A stretch of 64,000 bases of DNA from Vibrio japonicus (lineage in GTDB: Bacteria; Pseudomonadota; Gammaproteobacteria; Enterobacterales; Vibrionaceae). This document shows, one piece after another, positions 17,787-27,461 of this stretch (position 1 is its first letter; each line of letters opens with the position of its first letter). Below the pieces are notes generated by a model. The model did not search any database. It had not been told where the DNA came from and saw only the letters and a list, made by a program, of their open reading frames with translations. The stretch lies in assembly GCF_024582835.1 (NCBI RefSeq), contig NZ_CP102096.1, positions 372,001 through 436,000 of the forward strand. Reading direction: 5' to 3'. A program made the position numbers and the translations under genes.

Positions 17787-18959
17787 ATGGATCAGAAACA
17801 GATCTCCAACCCAGTGCAATTTCACGGGAAGGGGGGAGAGTTCTTTGGCATTTGGATCGTCAATGTTCTACTCTCAATCATCACGCTAGGTATCTACTCT
17901 GCTTGGGCCAAAGTGAGAACTAAGCGCTACTTCTACGGGAACACTCAAATTGCGAGTGATAACTTTGAATATCACGCGACGCCAATCCAAATTCTAAAAG
18001 GTCGAATTGTGGCTTTTGTGCTGATTGTCATTTGGACGATAGGGTTATCGGTGCATCCTGCTATTTCATCTCTTTTTATTCTTATTTTTTATGCAGCACT
18101 CCCGTGGTTAATTTGGAGTAATGCCCGTTTTGATTGCGCGATGACGAGTTATCGTAATGTGCATTTTAGCTTTGTGGGCTCACTTGGTGGTGCATACAAA
18201 TCTCTAATGGGACGCGGTTTTGTTGCCTTGTTGGCGATAGGCGCTTACTTTGCGCTTGTTGGCTTCGCTGCTCAGTTTTCGCAGCCTTTAGTGGTTGTTT
18301 TGGTTATTGGCTCTATTTTTGTGATGGCGGCTGTGCAAGCTTGGGTGCTAGCGGGAATGCACGGCTACTTTATCAATGGTTATCGCTACGGTGACTGGCA
18401 GTTCTCGGGTGATGTGGAAGTTGGCTTCTTTATTAAACTGGCTTTCAAGGCCGCGGGTCTTTTCCTTGCTGCTGTCATTGGCCTTGGCCTTATCATTGCC
18501 CTTCTTGTTGGTGGCTTAGCTTCCTTTGAAGCGCTAACTAATCCGTACATGGTAATGGCAGTCATTATGGGAGCGGCGGCGTCGTACGTTTTACTATTGA
18601 TTGTTGTCGGCTTACTGGGTGCGGCTATGTTTGCTTACATGGCAGTGCAAACCAGAAACTATCTGTTTAGCCGTGTCGTGATTGCAAAAGAAGCGCAAGA
18701 GAACCGCTTTGGATTGACTTCAAGTATGTCAACGTCAGGCTATGTAGGCCTTGTCGTGACGAACTTTTTGATCCTAATCTTCACTTTAGGTTTAGGTCGA
18801 GCGTGGGTAATGGTAAGAACTTCCCATTATGTCGCAGAGCATACGTCGGTTGAAGGTGATATGGATCTGTTGCTTGCTGCTGATCAAGATTCTGATGTGA
18901 AATCGGCAATCGGTGATGAAGTGGCACAAGCTTTTGATGTCAATTTAGGCATCGGTTAA
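17787..18959 (+). CDS. DUF898 (YjgN-like) inner-membrane protein
   Basis: This 390-residue polytopic membrane protein starts with the family-typical VQFHGKGGEFFGIWIVN and TLGIYSAWAKVRTKRYFYGNT. The motif is repeated in variant form near the C-terminus (TLGLGRAWVMVRTSHYVAEHT), so the two ends are related. About seven hydrophobic segments lie in between. Function is unknown. Its TAA shares one base with the ATG of the M48 protease gene, so the two are translationally coupled and probably work together. Confidence 0.85.
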   Translation: MDQKQISNPVQFHGKGGEFFGIWIVNVLLSIITLGIYSAWAKVRTKRYFYGNTQIASDNFEYHATPIQILKGRIVAFVLIVIWTIGLSVHPAISSLFILIFYAALPWLIWSNARFDCAMTSYRNVHFSFVGSLGGAYKSLMGRGFVALLAIGAYFALVGFAAQFSQPLVVVLVIGSIFVMAAVQAWVLAGMHGYFINGYRYGDWQFSGDVEVGFFIKLAFKAAGLFLAAVIGLGLIIALLVGGLASFEALTNPYMVMAVIMGAAASYVLLLIVVGLLGAAMFAYMAVQTRNYLFSRVVIAKEAQENRFGLTSSMSTSGYVGLVVTNFLILIFTLGLGRAWVMVRTSHYVAEHTSVEGDMDLLLAADQDSDVKSAIGDEVAQAFDVNLGIG

Positions 18960-19960
18960 TGCGATTTCTAGGGGTTGCTTTCCCGCCCAAAAGTTCTTTG
19001 CGCTATGAGGCTGAACTTGATACTACCCAAGCGAATGTATTGAGCTTGCGGGTGGACGGGATGATCTTCAGTTGTGACTTAATGCGTGCGGAGATCAGTA
19101 TTCCGGTCGGAAATCTCCCGATTAGAATTAAGTTGCCCGATGGTTGGGTCTTTGTGGTTGAACGCAGTCCTGAACTCAGCCAGTGGCTGAAAAGTCAGCG
19201 CAAGATCGGTTGGCTAGACAAGCTCGAGTCCAACCTTTTTGGCTGGTTGATATCGATTGTGGTTTGTATCGCTGTGATTATTGGCGGTTACACTCACGCA
19301 CTGCCTTGGGTGAGCGAGAAGGTGGTATTAGCGCTCCCTGATGCAGTGGCGGTTGAACTAGGCGAACAAACCTTGGAGATGCTCTCAAGCGCCTCTGAGG
19401 AATGGCGAGACAGTGAGTTGCCTGAGGCTCAGCAAGCAGCAATTCGTCAGCGTGTGAAGTCTAACTTAACGTCTTTAGAGCCGTTGCCGTATCCAGTCGA
19501 AATCGTGTTTCGCTCTTCAACCATGGGAGCCAACGCCTTTGCGCTGCCGGGTGGGAAAGTGGTCTTACTCGATGAGTTAGTGCAGCTGGCAAAAACTCCG
19601 CAGCAACTCGATAGTATTATCCTGCATGAAATTGGCCATATTCATCATCGTCATATGATGAAAAGGTTGGTGCATTCGAGCATTCTTTCTGTGGGTGTGG
19701 CATTGCTCACAGGGGAAAGTTCTGGGGTTATCGATAACCTTGCCGGTTTGGGGGTGTTTTTCTTGTCGGCAGGGCATTCCAGAGATGCAGAAAATGAGGC
19801 GGATCTGTTCGCTAAACAGGCAATGTTGACCATTTATGGTACGAGTGAGCCGATGGCTGAGATGTTTGAATTGTTCCACCAGCAAGAATCGATAGAGATT
19901 CCCAAGTGGTTAAGTTCTCATCCAGATTTCGACCAACGGATACAAGCCGCTCGGGACTAA
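18959..19960 (+). CDS. M48-family metallopeptidase, membrane anchored
   Basis: This 333-residue protein has a short soluble N-terminal domain, one transmembrane helix near residues 94-112 (LISIVVCIAVIIGGY), then an M48 peptidase domain. Zinc ligands and the catalytic Glu are seen in LHEIGHIHHRH (HExxH) near residue 223. The third ligand lies in the DAENEADLFAKQAM helix near 280. It has no Sec signal, so the domain probably lies on one face of the membrane next to the overlapping DUF898 partner. Proposed roles in protein quality control are inference from family members such as HtpX and Oma1. Confidence 0.85.
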   Translation: MRFLGVAFPPKSSLRYEAELDTTQANVLSLRVDGMIFSCDLMRAEISIPVGNLPIRIKLPDGWVFVVERSPELSQWLKSQRKIGWLDKLESNLFGWLISIVVCIAVIIGGYTHALPWVSEKVVLALPDAVAVELGEQTLEMLSSASEEWRDSELPEAQQAAIRQRVKSNLTSLEPLPYPVEIVFRSSTMGANAFALPGGKVVLLDELVQLAKTPQQLDSIILHEIGHIHHRHMMKRLVHSSILSVGVALLTGESSGVIDNLAGLGVFFLSAGHSRDAENEADLFAKQAMLTIYGTSEPMAEMFELFHQQESIEIPKWLSSHPDFDQRIQAARD

Positions 19961-19984
19961 ATCCTCAATAAATCAATAAAATAA

Positions 19985-20012
19985 AAAAGGCAGCGAATTT
20001 TCGCTGCCTTTT
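19985..20012. terminator. Bidirectional terminator between M48 gene and valS
   Basis: AAAAGGCAGCGA and TCGCTGCCTTTT form a 12-bp stem with a four-base loop. A and T flanks serve both converging genes. Confidence 0.9.
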
Positions 20013-20032
20013 CTTTTACTCAGTCACTGGAA

Positions 20033-22891
20033 TTACAGCGCTGCGATAGTCGTTTTTTGCTCTTCAAGCTTAGCTAGAGTTTCTTTGTAACCTTCTAGCT
20101 TCTCACGCTCTTTCGCTACAACCGCCTCAGGTGCTTTTGCAACGAAACCTTCGTTACCTAACTTACCTTCGATGCGTTTGATTTCGCCGTGAGTTTTCTT
20201 GATTTCGCCATCCAAACGAGCAAGTTCTGCGTCTTTGTCGATCAGACCCGCCATTGGGATCATCAGCTCAGACTTCGCTACAAGTGCCGTTGCACACGCT
20301 GGTGTTTCTTCGCCAGCAGTCAGTACACGTACAGACTCAAGCTTCGCTAGAGAAACCAGCACTTGTTTGTTCGCTTCTAGGCGAGCTGCGTCTTTTTCGT
20401 TGGCTGCTTTCAGCATCACTTCAAGCGGTTTACCTGGATTGATGTCGTACTCAGCACGTAGGTTACGGATGCTGGTAATGAACGCTTTCACCCATTCGAT
20501 GTCATCCAACGCTTCTTGGTTGAAGTTTGCTTCATCAAATTGAGGAAGCGCTTGAAGCATAATTGTATCGCCTTCAACACCGTCAACTAGTGGCTTGATG
20601 CTTTGCCAGATAGTTTCTGTGATGTATGGGATCACTGGGTGAGCCAGGCGAAGTGTCTTCTCAAGAACCGTGATTAGCGTGCGACGTGTACCGCGTTGCT
20701 GAGCTTCGTTGCCTTTCCATAGAACTGGCTTAGTTAGCTCTAAGTACCAGTCACAGAATTGGTTCCAGATGAACTCGTAAATTGTGTTCGCAGCCATATC
20801 AAGACGGAAGTTGTCTAGGTGAGTATTGAACTCTTTCGCTGCTAGTTCAAACTGAGATTCGATCCACTTGTCTGCTAGTGAGTACTCAACCTCACCTGCA
20901 CCAAAGCCACAATCTTGCTCTTCAGTGTTCATCAGTACGTAACGGCTTGCGTTCCATAGCTTGTTACAGAAGTTACGGTAACCTTCTAGGCGCTTCATAT
21001 CCCAGTTGATATCACGACCAGTCGAAGCCATCGCTGCCAGAGTGAAACGCAGTGCGTCAGTACCGTATGGTTCGATACCGTTTTCAAACGTCTTACGCGT
21101 GTTCTTCTCGATCTTCGCTGCAAGTTGAGGCTGCATCATGTTGCCACAACGTTTCTCAACCAGAGATTCAAGATCGATGCCGTCAATCATGTCGATTGGG
21201 TCAAGTACGTTACCTTTCGACTTAGACATCTTGTCGCCGTTTTCGTCACGGATTAGACCAGTAACGTAAACCGTCTTAAATGGTACTTGTGGCTTGCCGT
21301 TTTCATCTTTACAGAAGTGCATCGTCATCATGATCATACGAGCAACCCAGAAGAAGATGATGTCGAAACCAGTTACTAGTACGTCTGAAGGGTGGAATGT
21401 TTTCAGATCGTCTGTGTTTTCTGGCCAGCCTTGTGTGCCGAACGTCCATAGTGCAGAAGAGAACCAAGTGTCCAGTACGTCGTCGTCTTGGCGTAGAATC
21501 ACAACTGGCGCTAGGTTGTTGTTTGCACGTACTTCTTCTTCAGTGCGACCTACGTACACGTTGCCGTCGTTGTCGTACCATGCAGGGATGCGGTGACCCC
21601 ACCAAAGCTGACGAGAGATACACCAGTCTTGAATGTCACGCATCCAAGAGAAGTACATGTTTTCGTATTGCTTAGGAACAAATTGGATTTCGCCGTCTTC
21701 AACCGCTTTCGTTGCTGTTTCAGCAAGAGGCGCTGCACGAACATACCACTGGTCAGTCAGCATTGGCTCGATAACCACGCCACCGCGGTCGCCGTAAGGA
21801 ACGGTTAGTTCGTGATCTTTAACTTCGTCTAGTAGGCCAAGCTCTTCAAAGTCAGCAACGATCGCTTTACGCGCAGCAAAACGCTCCATACCTTGGTATT
21901 TAGCAGGAAGCTCGGTTGAGTAGACATCGCTTGCTTCGCCGTTCGTGTTAAATATTTCAGCAGCGTCACGGATGTTCGCATCAAACGTGAGGATGTTGAT
22001 CATCGGTAACTGGTGGCGTTTACCAACTTCGTAGTCGTTGAAGTCGTGCGCAGGTGTGATTTTCACACAGCCAGTCCCTTTCTCCATATCTGCGTGCTCG
22101 TCACCCACGATAGGGATACGACGATCAACGATAGGAAGAAGAATTTCTTTGCCGATTAGGTCTTTGTAGCGTGGATCTTCTGGATTCACTGCGACACCAG
22201 TATCACCAAGCATGGTTTCTGGACGAGTCGTCGCAACAACGATGTAGTCTTTACCGTCAGCAGTTTTCACGCCGTCCGCTAGTGGGTAGCGGAAATGCCA
22301 CATGTGGCCTTTTTTGTCTTTGTTTTCTACTTCTAGGTCAGAGATCGCAGTGTGTAGTTTTGGATCCCAGTTAACCAGACGTTTACCACGGTAGATTAGG
22401 TCTTCTTCGTATAGACGAACAAACACTTCTTGTACCGCATTTGATAGACCGTCATCCATCGTGAAACGCTCACGATCCCAGTCTACTGATGCGCCAAGGC
22501 GACGAAGCTGTTTAGTGATCGTGCCACCAGATTCGCCTTTCCATTCCCAGATCTTGTCGATGAAAGCATCACGTCCGTAATCGTGCTTAGTTTTGCCTTC
22601 TTCTGCCGCGATTTTACGCTCTACAACCATCTGAGTTGCGATACCTGCGTGGTCAGTACCTACTTGCCAAAGGGTGTTTTTGCCCTTCATACGCTCAGCA
22701 CGGATCAGTGTATCCATGATGGTGTCTTGGAATGCGTGGCCCATATGTAGGCTGCCAGTGACGTTCGGTGGCGGGATCATGATGCTGTATGATTCTTTTG
22801 TCGTGTCACCGTGTGGCTTAAAGTAGCCTTTCTCTTCCCAAGCTTGGTATAACGCTTGTTCAATTGAAGTTGGGTTGTATGTTTTTTCCAT
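20033..22891 (-). CDS. valS: Valyl-tRNA synthetase
   Basis: This 952-residue class I synthetase charges tRNA-Val. The HIGH-type motif reads LHMGHAF near residue 44, and the KMSKS motif reads DKMSKSKGN near residue 556. The editing domain (about 200-330) carries [12 protein letters not shown]. The C-terminal coiled coil (about 890-952, Glu/Lys-rich) is typical of ValRS and contacts the tRNA. It follows holC and pepA in the same direction, the same order as in enterobacteria. Confidence 0.98.
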   Translation of the reverse strand: MEKTYNPTSIEQALYQAWEEKGYFKPHGDTTKESYSIMIPPPNVTGSLHMGHAFQDTIMDTLIRAERMKGKNTLWQVGTDHAGIATQMVVERKIAAEEGKTKHDYGRDAFIDKIWEWKGESGGTITKQLRRLGASVDWDRERFTMDDGLSNAVQEVFVRLYEEDLIYRGKRLVNWDPKLHTAISDLEVENKDKKGHMWHFRYPLADGVKTADGKDYIVVATTRPETMLGDTGVAVNPEDPRYKDLIGKEILLPIVDRRIPIVGDEHADMEKGTGCVKITPAHDFNDYEVGKRHQLPMINILTFDANIRDAAEIFNTNGEASDVYSTELPAKYQGMERFAARKAIVADFEELGLLDEVKDHELTVPYGDRGGVVIEPMLTDQWYVRAAPLAETATKAVEDGEIQFVPKQYENMYFSWMRDIQDWCISRQLWWGHRIPAWYDNDGNVYVGRTEEEVRANNNLAPVVILRQDDDVLDTWFSSALWTFGTQGWPENTDDLKTFHPSDVLVTGFDIIFFWVARMIMMTMHFCKDENGKPQVPFKTVYVTGLIRDENGDKMSKSKGNVLDPIDMIDGIDLESLVEKRCGNMMQPQLAAKIEKNTRKTFENGIEPYGTDALRFTLAAMASTGRDINWDMKRLEGYRNFCNKLWNASRYVLMNTEEQDCGFGAGEVEYSLADKWIESQFELAAKEFNTHLDNFRLDMAANTIYEFIWNQFCDWYLELTKPVLWKGNEAQQRGTRRTLITVLEKTLRLAHPVIPYITETIWQSIKPLVDGVEGDTIMLQALPQFDEANFNQEALDDIEWVKAFITSIRNLRAEYDINPGKPLEVMLKAANEKDAARLEANKQVLVSLAKLESVRVLTAGEETPACATALVAKSELMIPMAGLIDKDAELARLDGEIKKTHGEIKRIEGKLGNEGFVAKAPEAVVAKEREKLEGYKETLAKLEEQKTTIAAL

Positions 22892-23006
22892 AGCTATAGA
22901 TATTCTGCAGATAGGTCTGGTTTAATTCTAAGTCAATCTTTATAAGTGAGGGATCTCAGTAAGATCGCCTTAACTATAAGGATTGACCGGTTTTATGCTA
23001 ATGGTA

Positions 23007-23456
23007 TTAGCTGTGTTCGATCTCGATCGTTTGTAGCTGATAGCCAGCTTGGCGATAGATTTTATATCTTTCTCGCGCCAGTTGCTTGGCTTTTTGTTCG
23101 CAAGGGACGAAGTCTACCACTTCGGCAAACTTGTTCGCAAAGGTTGTCTCATTTTCAGCCAAATTTATTACCAATTGGCGGTTCCAAGAGGGTTTGACAC
23201 TCTGGTGGCCTATTTCAATATTGGTTGCATATTTAGGCCCTTCACCAACAAGGTTGTGAGGAATAAACTGTTCTGGTTCTACTTGCCAAAAGTACTCTGC
23301 AAGCTGTTCGGCTTGCGTTTTGCTATCACCATTGATGTATACCTTTGCACCTTGCTTGGCAAAATGCTGAGCAAGAAAAACAACGTATTCCAGAAAGCCT
23401 TCACTTTGCGCTTGCGGACTTTCAGGTTTGATGATGTAAAAAGTAGCATTTGGCAT
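23007..23456 (-). CDS. holC: DNA polymerase III chi subunit
   Basis: This 149-residue clamp-loader accessory protein bridges the loader (through psi) and SSB. Family hallmarks are the ATFYII start, the KQGAKVYINGDSKTQAEQLAEYFW segment read in two parts, and FIPHNLVGEGP near residue 83. It sits between pepA and valS, which is the standard genomic place of holC. Confidence 0.93.
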   Translation of the reverse strand: MPNATFYIIKPESPQAQSEGFLEYVVFLAQHFAKQGAKVYINGDSKTQAEQLAEYFWQVEPEQFIPHNLVGEGPKYATNIEIGHQSVKPSWNRQLVINLAENETTFANKFAEVVDFVPCEQKAKQLARERYKIYRQAGYQLQTIEIEHS

Positions 23457-23480
23457 ACAGTATTTTCATCCAATATATGA

Positions 23481-23504
23481 AAAAAGGGCCTTGCGGCCCT
23501 TTTT
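23481..23504. terminator. Terminator between pepA and holC
   Basis: AAAAAGGGCC and GGCCCTTTTT form a 10-bp stem with a TTGC loop. It ends the pepA message in the minus direction, so holC-valS needs read-through or its own promoter. Confidence 0.85.
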
Positions 23505-23517
23505 AGTAGTTGGAATA

Positions 23518-25026
23518 TTATTCCTCAGTCTCGTGGCCGCTGCGGTTCAGTAAGAATTGGACAAGCATTGAGACTGGACGACCAGTAGAGCCTTTCGCCG
23601 CTCCTGATTTCCACGCAGTACCTGCGATATCAATGTGTGCCCAGTTGTACTTTTTCGCAAACTTAGACAAGAAACAACCGGCAGTGATAGTACCGCCAGG
23701 ACGACCACCGATGTTTTGCATGTCAGCGAATGGGCTCTTTAGCTGCTCGTGGTATTCGTCAGCCATTGGTAGACGCCATGCGCGGTCACTCGCTTGCTCA
23801 GACGCGTTGATGAGTTCATGTGACAGAGGGTTGTGGTTAGAGATAACACCGCTGATGTGGTGACCAAGCGCGATCACACAAGCACCTGTCAGTGTCGCTA
23901 CGTCAACAACGCAATCTGGTTCGAAACGCTCTACGTACGTTAGCGCATCACACAGTACTAAACGACCTTCCGCGTCAGTGTTAAGAACTTCAACCGTTTG
24001 ACCTGACATTGTAGTTAGGATATCACCCGGACGGTAAGCGTTGCTGCCCGGCATGTTTTCACAGCCAGCAAGCACACCAATTACGTTGATTGGTAGGTTT
24101 AGCTTCGCTAGGGCTTTCATTGTACCGAATACGGATGCCGCACCACACATGTCGTACTTCATCTCATCCATGCCTTCGCCTGGCTTAAGTGAAATACCGC
24201 CTGAATCGAACGTTAGGCCTTTACCGATTAATACAATTGGTTTTGCATCTGGATCTGGGTTGCCCTTGTACTCCATGATAGACATCATAGATTCGTTTTT
24301 AGAGCCACGGCCAACTGCTAGGTATGACGTCATACCCAGTTTTTCCATTTCTTGTTCGCCGATGATCTTCGTCGTTACTGACTCGTAATCATCCGCTAAA
24401 CGACGAGCTTGTGATGCAAGGTACGCAGGGTTTGCTACGTTTGGTGGCATATTGCCTAGATCTTTCGATGCTTTAACACCAGAAGAAATAGCAAGGCCAT
24501 GGGTAATGGCTTTTTCACCTAGGTTTAGTTCACGACGAGTTGGTACGTTAAATACCAGTTTACGAAGTGGACGACGAGTTTCAGGCTTCACAGTTTTAAA
24601 CTGATCAAACGTGTATAGGCCATCTTTGGTCGCTTCAACGGCTTGGCGAACCTTCCAGTATGTGTCACGACCTTTAACGTGTAGCTCTGTTAAAAAGCAA
24701 ACCGCTTCCATAGAGCCAGTTTCGTTTAGGGTGTTGATGGTTTTTTGAATGATCTCTTTGTACTGACGCTCACCCAATTCACGCTCTTTACCGCAACCGA
24801 CGAGTAAAACGCGCTCTGAAAGAACACCTGGTACTTGATGAAGCAGTAGCATCTGCCCCGGTTTACCTTCCAGGTCACCACGGCGAAGTAGTGAACTGAT
24901 ATAGCCATCGCTGATTTTGTCGAGCTGCTCAGCAACCGGAGAAAGACGACGTGGTTCAAACACACCTACAACGATACATGCGCTACGTTGTTTCTCTGGG
25001 CTACCACTCTTTACACTGAACTCCAT
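23518..25026 (-). CDS. pepA: Leucyl aminopeptidase (cytosol aminopeptidase)
   Basis: This 502-residue M17 zinc/manganese peptidase removes N-terminal residues. The signature [14 protein letters not shown] lies near residue 355, with metal ligands Asp and Glu. The upstream metal-binding [15 protein letters not shown] lies near 270, with catalytic Lys. In E. coli PepA also binds DNA in Xer recombination and carAB control. The same may hold here, but that is inference. AGGAGTACGC precedes the ATG. It is divergent from lptF, as in E. coli. Confidence 0.97.
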   Translation of the reverse strand: MEFSVKSGSPEKQRSACIVVGVFEPRRLSPVAEQLDKISDGYISSLLRRGDLEGKPGQMLLLHQVPGVLSERVLLVGCGKERELGERQYKEIIQKTINTLNETGSMEAVCFLTELHVKGRDTYWKVRQAVEATKDGLYTFDQFKTVKPETRRPLRKLVFNVPTRRELNLGEKAITHGLAISSGVKASKDLGNMPPNVANPAYLASQARRLADDYESVTTKIIGEQEMEKLGMTSYLAVGRGSKNESMMSIMEYKGNPDPDAKPIVLIGKGLTFDSGGISLKPGEGMDEMKYDMCGAASVFGTMKALAKLNLPINVIGVLAGCENMPGSNAYRPGDILTTMSGQTVEVLNTDAEGRLVLCDALTYVERFEPDCVVDVATLTGACVIALGHHISGVISNHNPLSHELINASEQASDRAWRLPMADEYHEQLKSPFADMQNIGGRPGGTITAGCFLSKFAKKYNWAHIDIAGTAWKSGAAKGSTGRPVSMLVQFLLNRSGHETEE

Positions 25027-25216
25027 GCGTACTCCTACATCCTGAAGACAAATAGAACTAAATGTTGGATAATGGCGTCTTACTTGTTGAGTCCCTAACC
25101 GGAACTGACTTTAAATAAGCGCATTAACAGTTAGCCAAAAATTTAAAAATATAAGGTTCAACGGGAAATTATAGTGATTCAATTAAAAAAACAAGTTTTG
25201 TATAGGTAATTTCAGC

Positions 25217-26317
25217 GTGATTATTGTTAGATATTTGATCCGCGAGACACTCAAGACACAGTTAGCCATATTTTTTGTGCTTTTTTTGGTGTTTGTGAGT
25301 CAGAAGTTCATTAGTGTGCTCTCTGATGCTTCAGGCGGTGAGATTCCAGCGGGATTGATTTTTTCCATTGTAGGCTTAAATATGCCTGCAATGGGTTTGT
25401 TGATGCTGCCGTTAAGTTTGTATATAGGGATTTTGATCACTTTCGGTCGTCTGTACGCAGAAAGTGAAATTGTTGTTATGAATGCGACGGGTATCGGAAA
25501 TAAGTTCCTTATCCAAGCCGCGTTGTATCTTGCGTTGATCACATCCGGTCTTGCCGCGTTTAACGCGCTGTGGCTTTCACCTTGGTCTCAAGACAGAGTT
25601 GAACTTCTAATGGAGCAAGTCCAAGCAGAAAACAGTGTTGACCTGCTAAAGAAAGGGCAATTCCAAGGCACGCCGGATGGTTCTTCTATTGTTTTCATCG
25701 ATGATATCAATGGTAAAACACTAGATGGTGTTTTTGTCTCTCAAATGAGACCGAAAAACTCTGTGTTACCGAGCGTTATGTACTCTTCTTCAGGTGAAGT
25801 ACAAGAGCTGTCTGATGGACGTCAGGTGATCGTGATGCAAGAGGGCACTCGCTACGAAGGTGTCCCAACTCGTGTGGAATACATGGTCACGAAGTTTGAT
25901 GAATATGAAGGTGTGATTGGCCAGCGAGAAGTTAAGAAGAAAGGACGAGATTGGGAAGCTTACCCGACCGTTGCCTTAATTGGACACCCAGATCCATCTG
26001 CGCAAGCTGAGCTGCATTGGCGTATTTCACTGTTCGTGTGTATTCCTTTGCTGACTATGTTGGTGATCCCTTTGTCGGCGGTAAATCCTCGACAAGGCCG
26101 ATTTGCTAAAATGGGACCTGCCATATTGATTTATCTTGCCTACTTCCTATCGATCAGTGCGACTAAGTCGGCCATTGAAAACGGCGATATTCCAGCATCT
26201 GTTGGTATGTGGCCGATAAACGCACTTCTGCTGTTGGTGGCTATTTTGGCAAATATGATGGATAGTGTGGCAGCAAGAAAATTCAAAGAAAAATTCCGCA
26301 AAAAGAGGCTCGCGTAA
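25217..26317 (+). CDS. lptF: LPS export permease LptF
   Basis: This 366-residue inner-membrane subunit of the LptB2FGC extractor pulls lipopolysaccharide from the inner membrane. It starts GTG with IIVRYLIRETLKTQL. Six transmembrane helices are visible (three at each end) around a periplasmic beta-jellyroll (about 130-260). The first helices contain LMLPLSLYIGILITFGRLYAESE, the coupling helix of the family, split here by its conserved Glu. It lies three bases before lptG in an operon. Confidence 0.96.
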   Translation: MIIVRYLIRETLKTQLAIFFVLFLVFVSQKFISVLSDASGGEIPAGLIFSIVGLNMPAMGLLMLPLSLYIGILITFGRLYAESEIVVMNATGIGNKFLIQAALYLALITSGLAAFNALWLSPWSQDRVELLMEQVQAENSVDLLKKGQFQGTPDGSSIVFIDDINGKTLDGVFVSQMRPKNSVLPSVMYSSSGEVQELSDGRQVIVMQEGTRYEGVPTRVEYMVTKFDEYEGVIGQREVKKKGRDWEAYPTVALIGHPDPSAQAELHWRISLFVCIPLLTMLVIPLSAVNPRQGRFAKMGPAILIYLAYFLSISATKSAIENGDIPASVGMWPINALLLLVAILANMMDSVAARKFKEKFRKKRLA

Positions 26318-26320
26318 GCT

Positions 26321-27391
26321 GTGTTTAAAATCCTAGACCTTTATATCGGTAGAACAATAATTGCTACTTCTACGCTGGTTTTAGCTACATTTATTGGTCT
26401 TTCTGGCATCATCAAGTATGTTGAGCAGCTGCGTAAAGTTGGTAGAGGCGCGTATGATTTGATGCACGCGCTGTACTTTGTTCTGCTTAGTATTCCGCGT
26501 GATATCGAGATGTTTTTCCCGATGGCGGCGCTACTAGGTGCTTTGATCGGCTTAGGTATGTTGGCGTCAAGCTCCGAGCTGGTGGTTATGCAGGCGGCCG
26601 GATTTTCAAAGCTCGACATTGGCCTATCGGTGCTGAAAACGGCCGTACCTTTGATGCTTATTGTTATGGCTTTAGGTCAATGGGGTGCGCCTGAAGCACA
26701 AAAAATGGCTCGTGACTTGCGTGCGTTTGCATTGTCGGGCGGTAGCATTGCTTCTGTCCGAGCTGGGGTTTGGGCTCGTGATACTAACGATTTTATCTTT
26801 ATCGGAAAAGTCGAGGATGACAAGCTTTACGCTTTAAACATGTGGCAATTTGATGATGATAAAAAGCTGAAGTCTGTGGTGTTTGCGGAAGAAGTCGACT
26901 ATCAACAAGATAACACTTGGTTGATGCGTGATGTTCAGATCACAGATATGACCGATGAGACAAACATCACCAAGAGCAACGTGGATGAGATGCCGTGGAG
27001 CACGTCGTTGGCACCTGATAAGCTAGCCGTGGTGACGGTAAAACCTGAAGAGTTGTCATTAAGTGGGCTTTACGATTATGTCAGTTACTTAAAAGCGTCT
27101 GAGCAGGATTCGTCACGTTATGAGCTTGCACTCTGGCGTAAAGTCACTCAGCCAATATCGATCGCGGTAATGATGCTACTTGCCTTGTCGTTTGTTTTCG
27201 GACCTTTGCGCAGTGTCAGTATGGGAGCAAGAGTACTCTCGGGTGTCGTCGCAGGGTTTACGTTTTACATATCGAGTGAGTTTTTTGGACCACTGACCTT
27301 GGTGTATGGGATTCCACCGGTTTTCGGTGCTTTGATGCCTAGTGTGGTGTTTCTTGGCTTAGCTTTGATGTTGTTGCGAAGAAAACTGTAA
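26321..27391 (+). CDS. lptG: LPS export permease LptG
   Basis: This 356-residue partner of LptF also starts with GTG. It has the same layout: three helices, a periplasmic jellyroll (about 130-260), and three helices ending in RRKL. MFFPMAALLGALIGLG and SSSELVVMQAAG form the coupling region for LptB. The three-base gap to lptF and the shared GTG starts suggest tight co-translation. Confidence 0.96.
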   Translation: MFKILDLYIGRTIIATSTLVLATFIGLSGIIKYVEQLRKVGRGAYDLMHALYFVLLSIPRDIEMFFPMAALLGALIGLGMLASSSELVVMQAAGFSKLDIGLSVLKTAVPLMLIVMALGQWGAPEAQKMARDLRAFALSGGSIASVRAGVWARDTNDFIFIGKVEDDKLYALNMWQFDDDKKLKSVVFAEEVDYQQDNTWLMRDVQITDMTDETNITKSNVDEMPWSTSLAPDKLAVVTVKPEELSLSGLYDYVSYLKASEQDSSRYELALWRKVTQPISIAVMMLLALSFVFGPLRSVSMGARVLSGVVAGFTFYISSEFFGPLTLVYGIPPVFGALMPSVVFLGLALMLLRRKL

Positions 27392-27404
27392 AGCAAAAAT
27401 GAAT

Positions 27405-27436
27405 AAAAACGGCTGCCATTCATGGCAGCCGTTTTT
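27405..27436. terminator. Bidirectional terminator between lptG and mutS
   Basis: AAAAACGGCTGCCAT and ATGGCAGCCGTTTTT form a 15-bp stem with a two-base centre. It serves both convergent genes. Confidence 0.9.
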
Positions 27437-27461
27437 GTATCAACTCAGTTTTTTGTATCAA

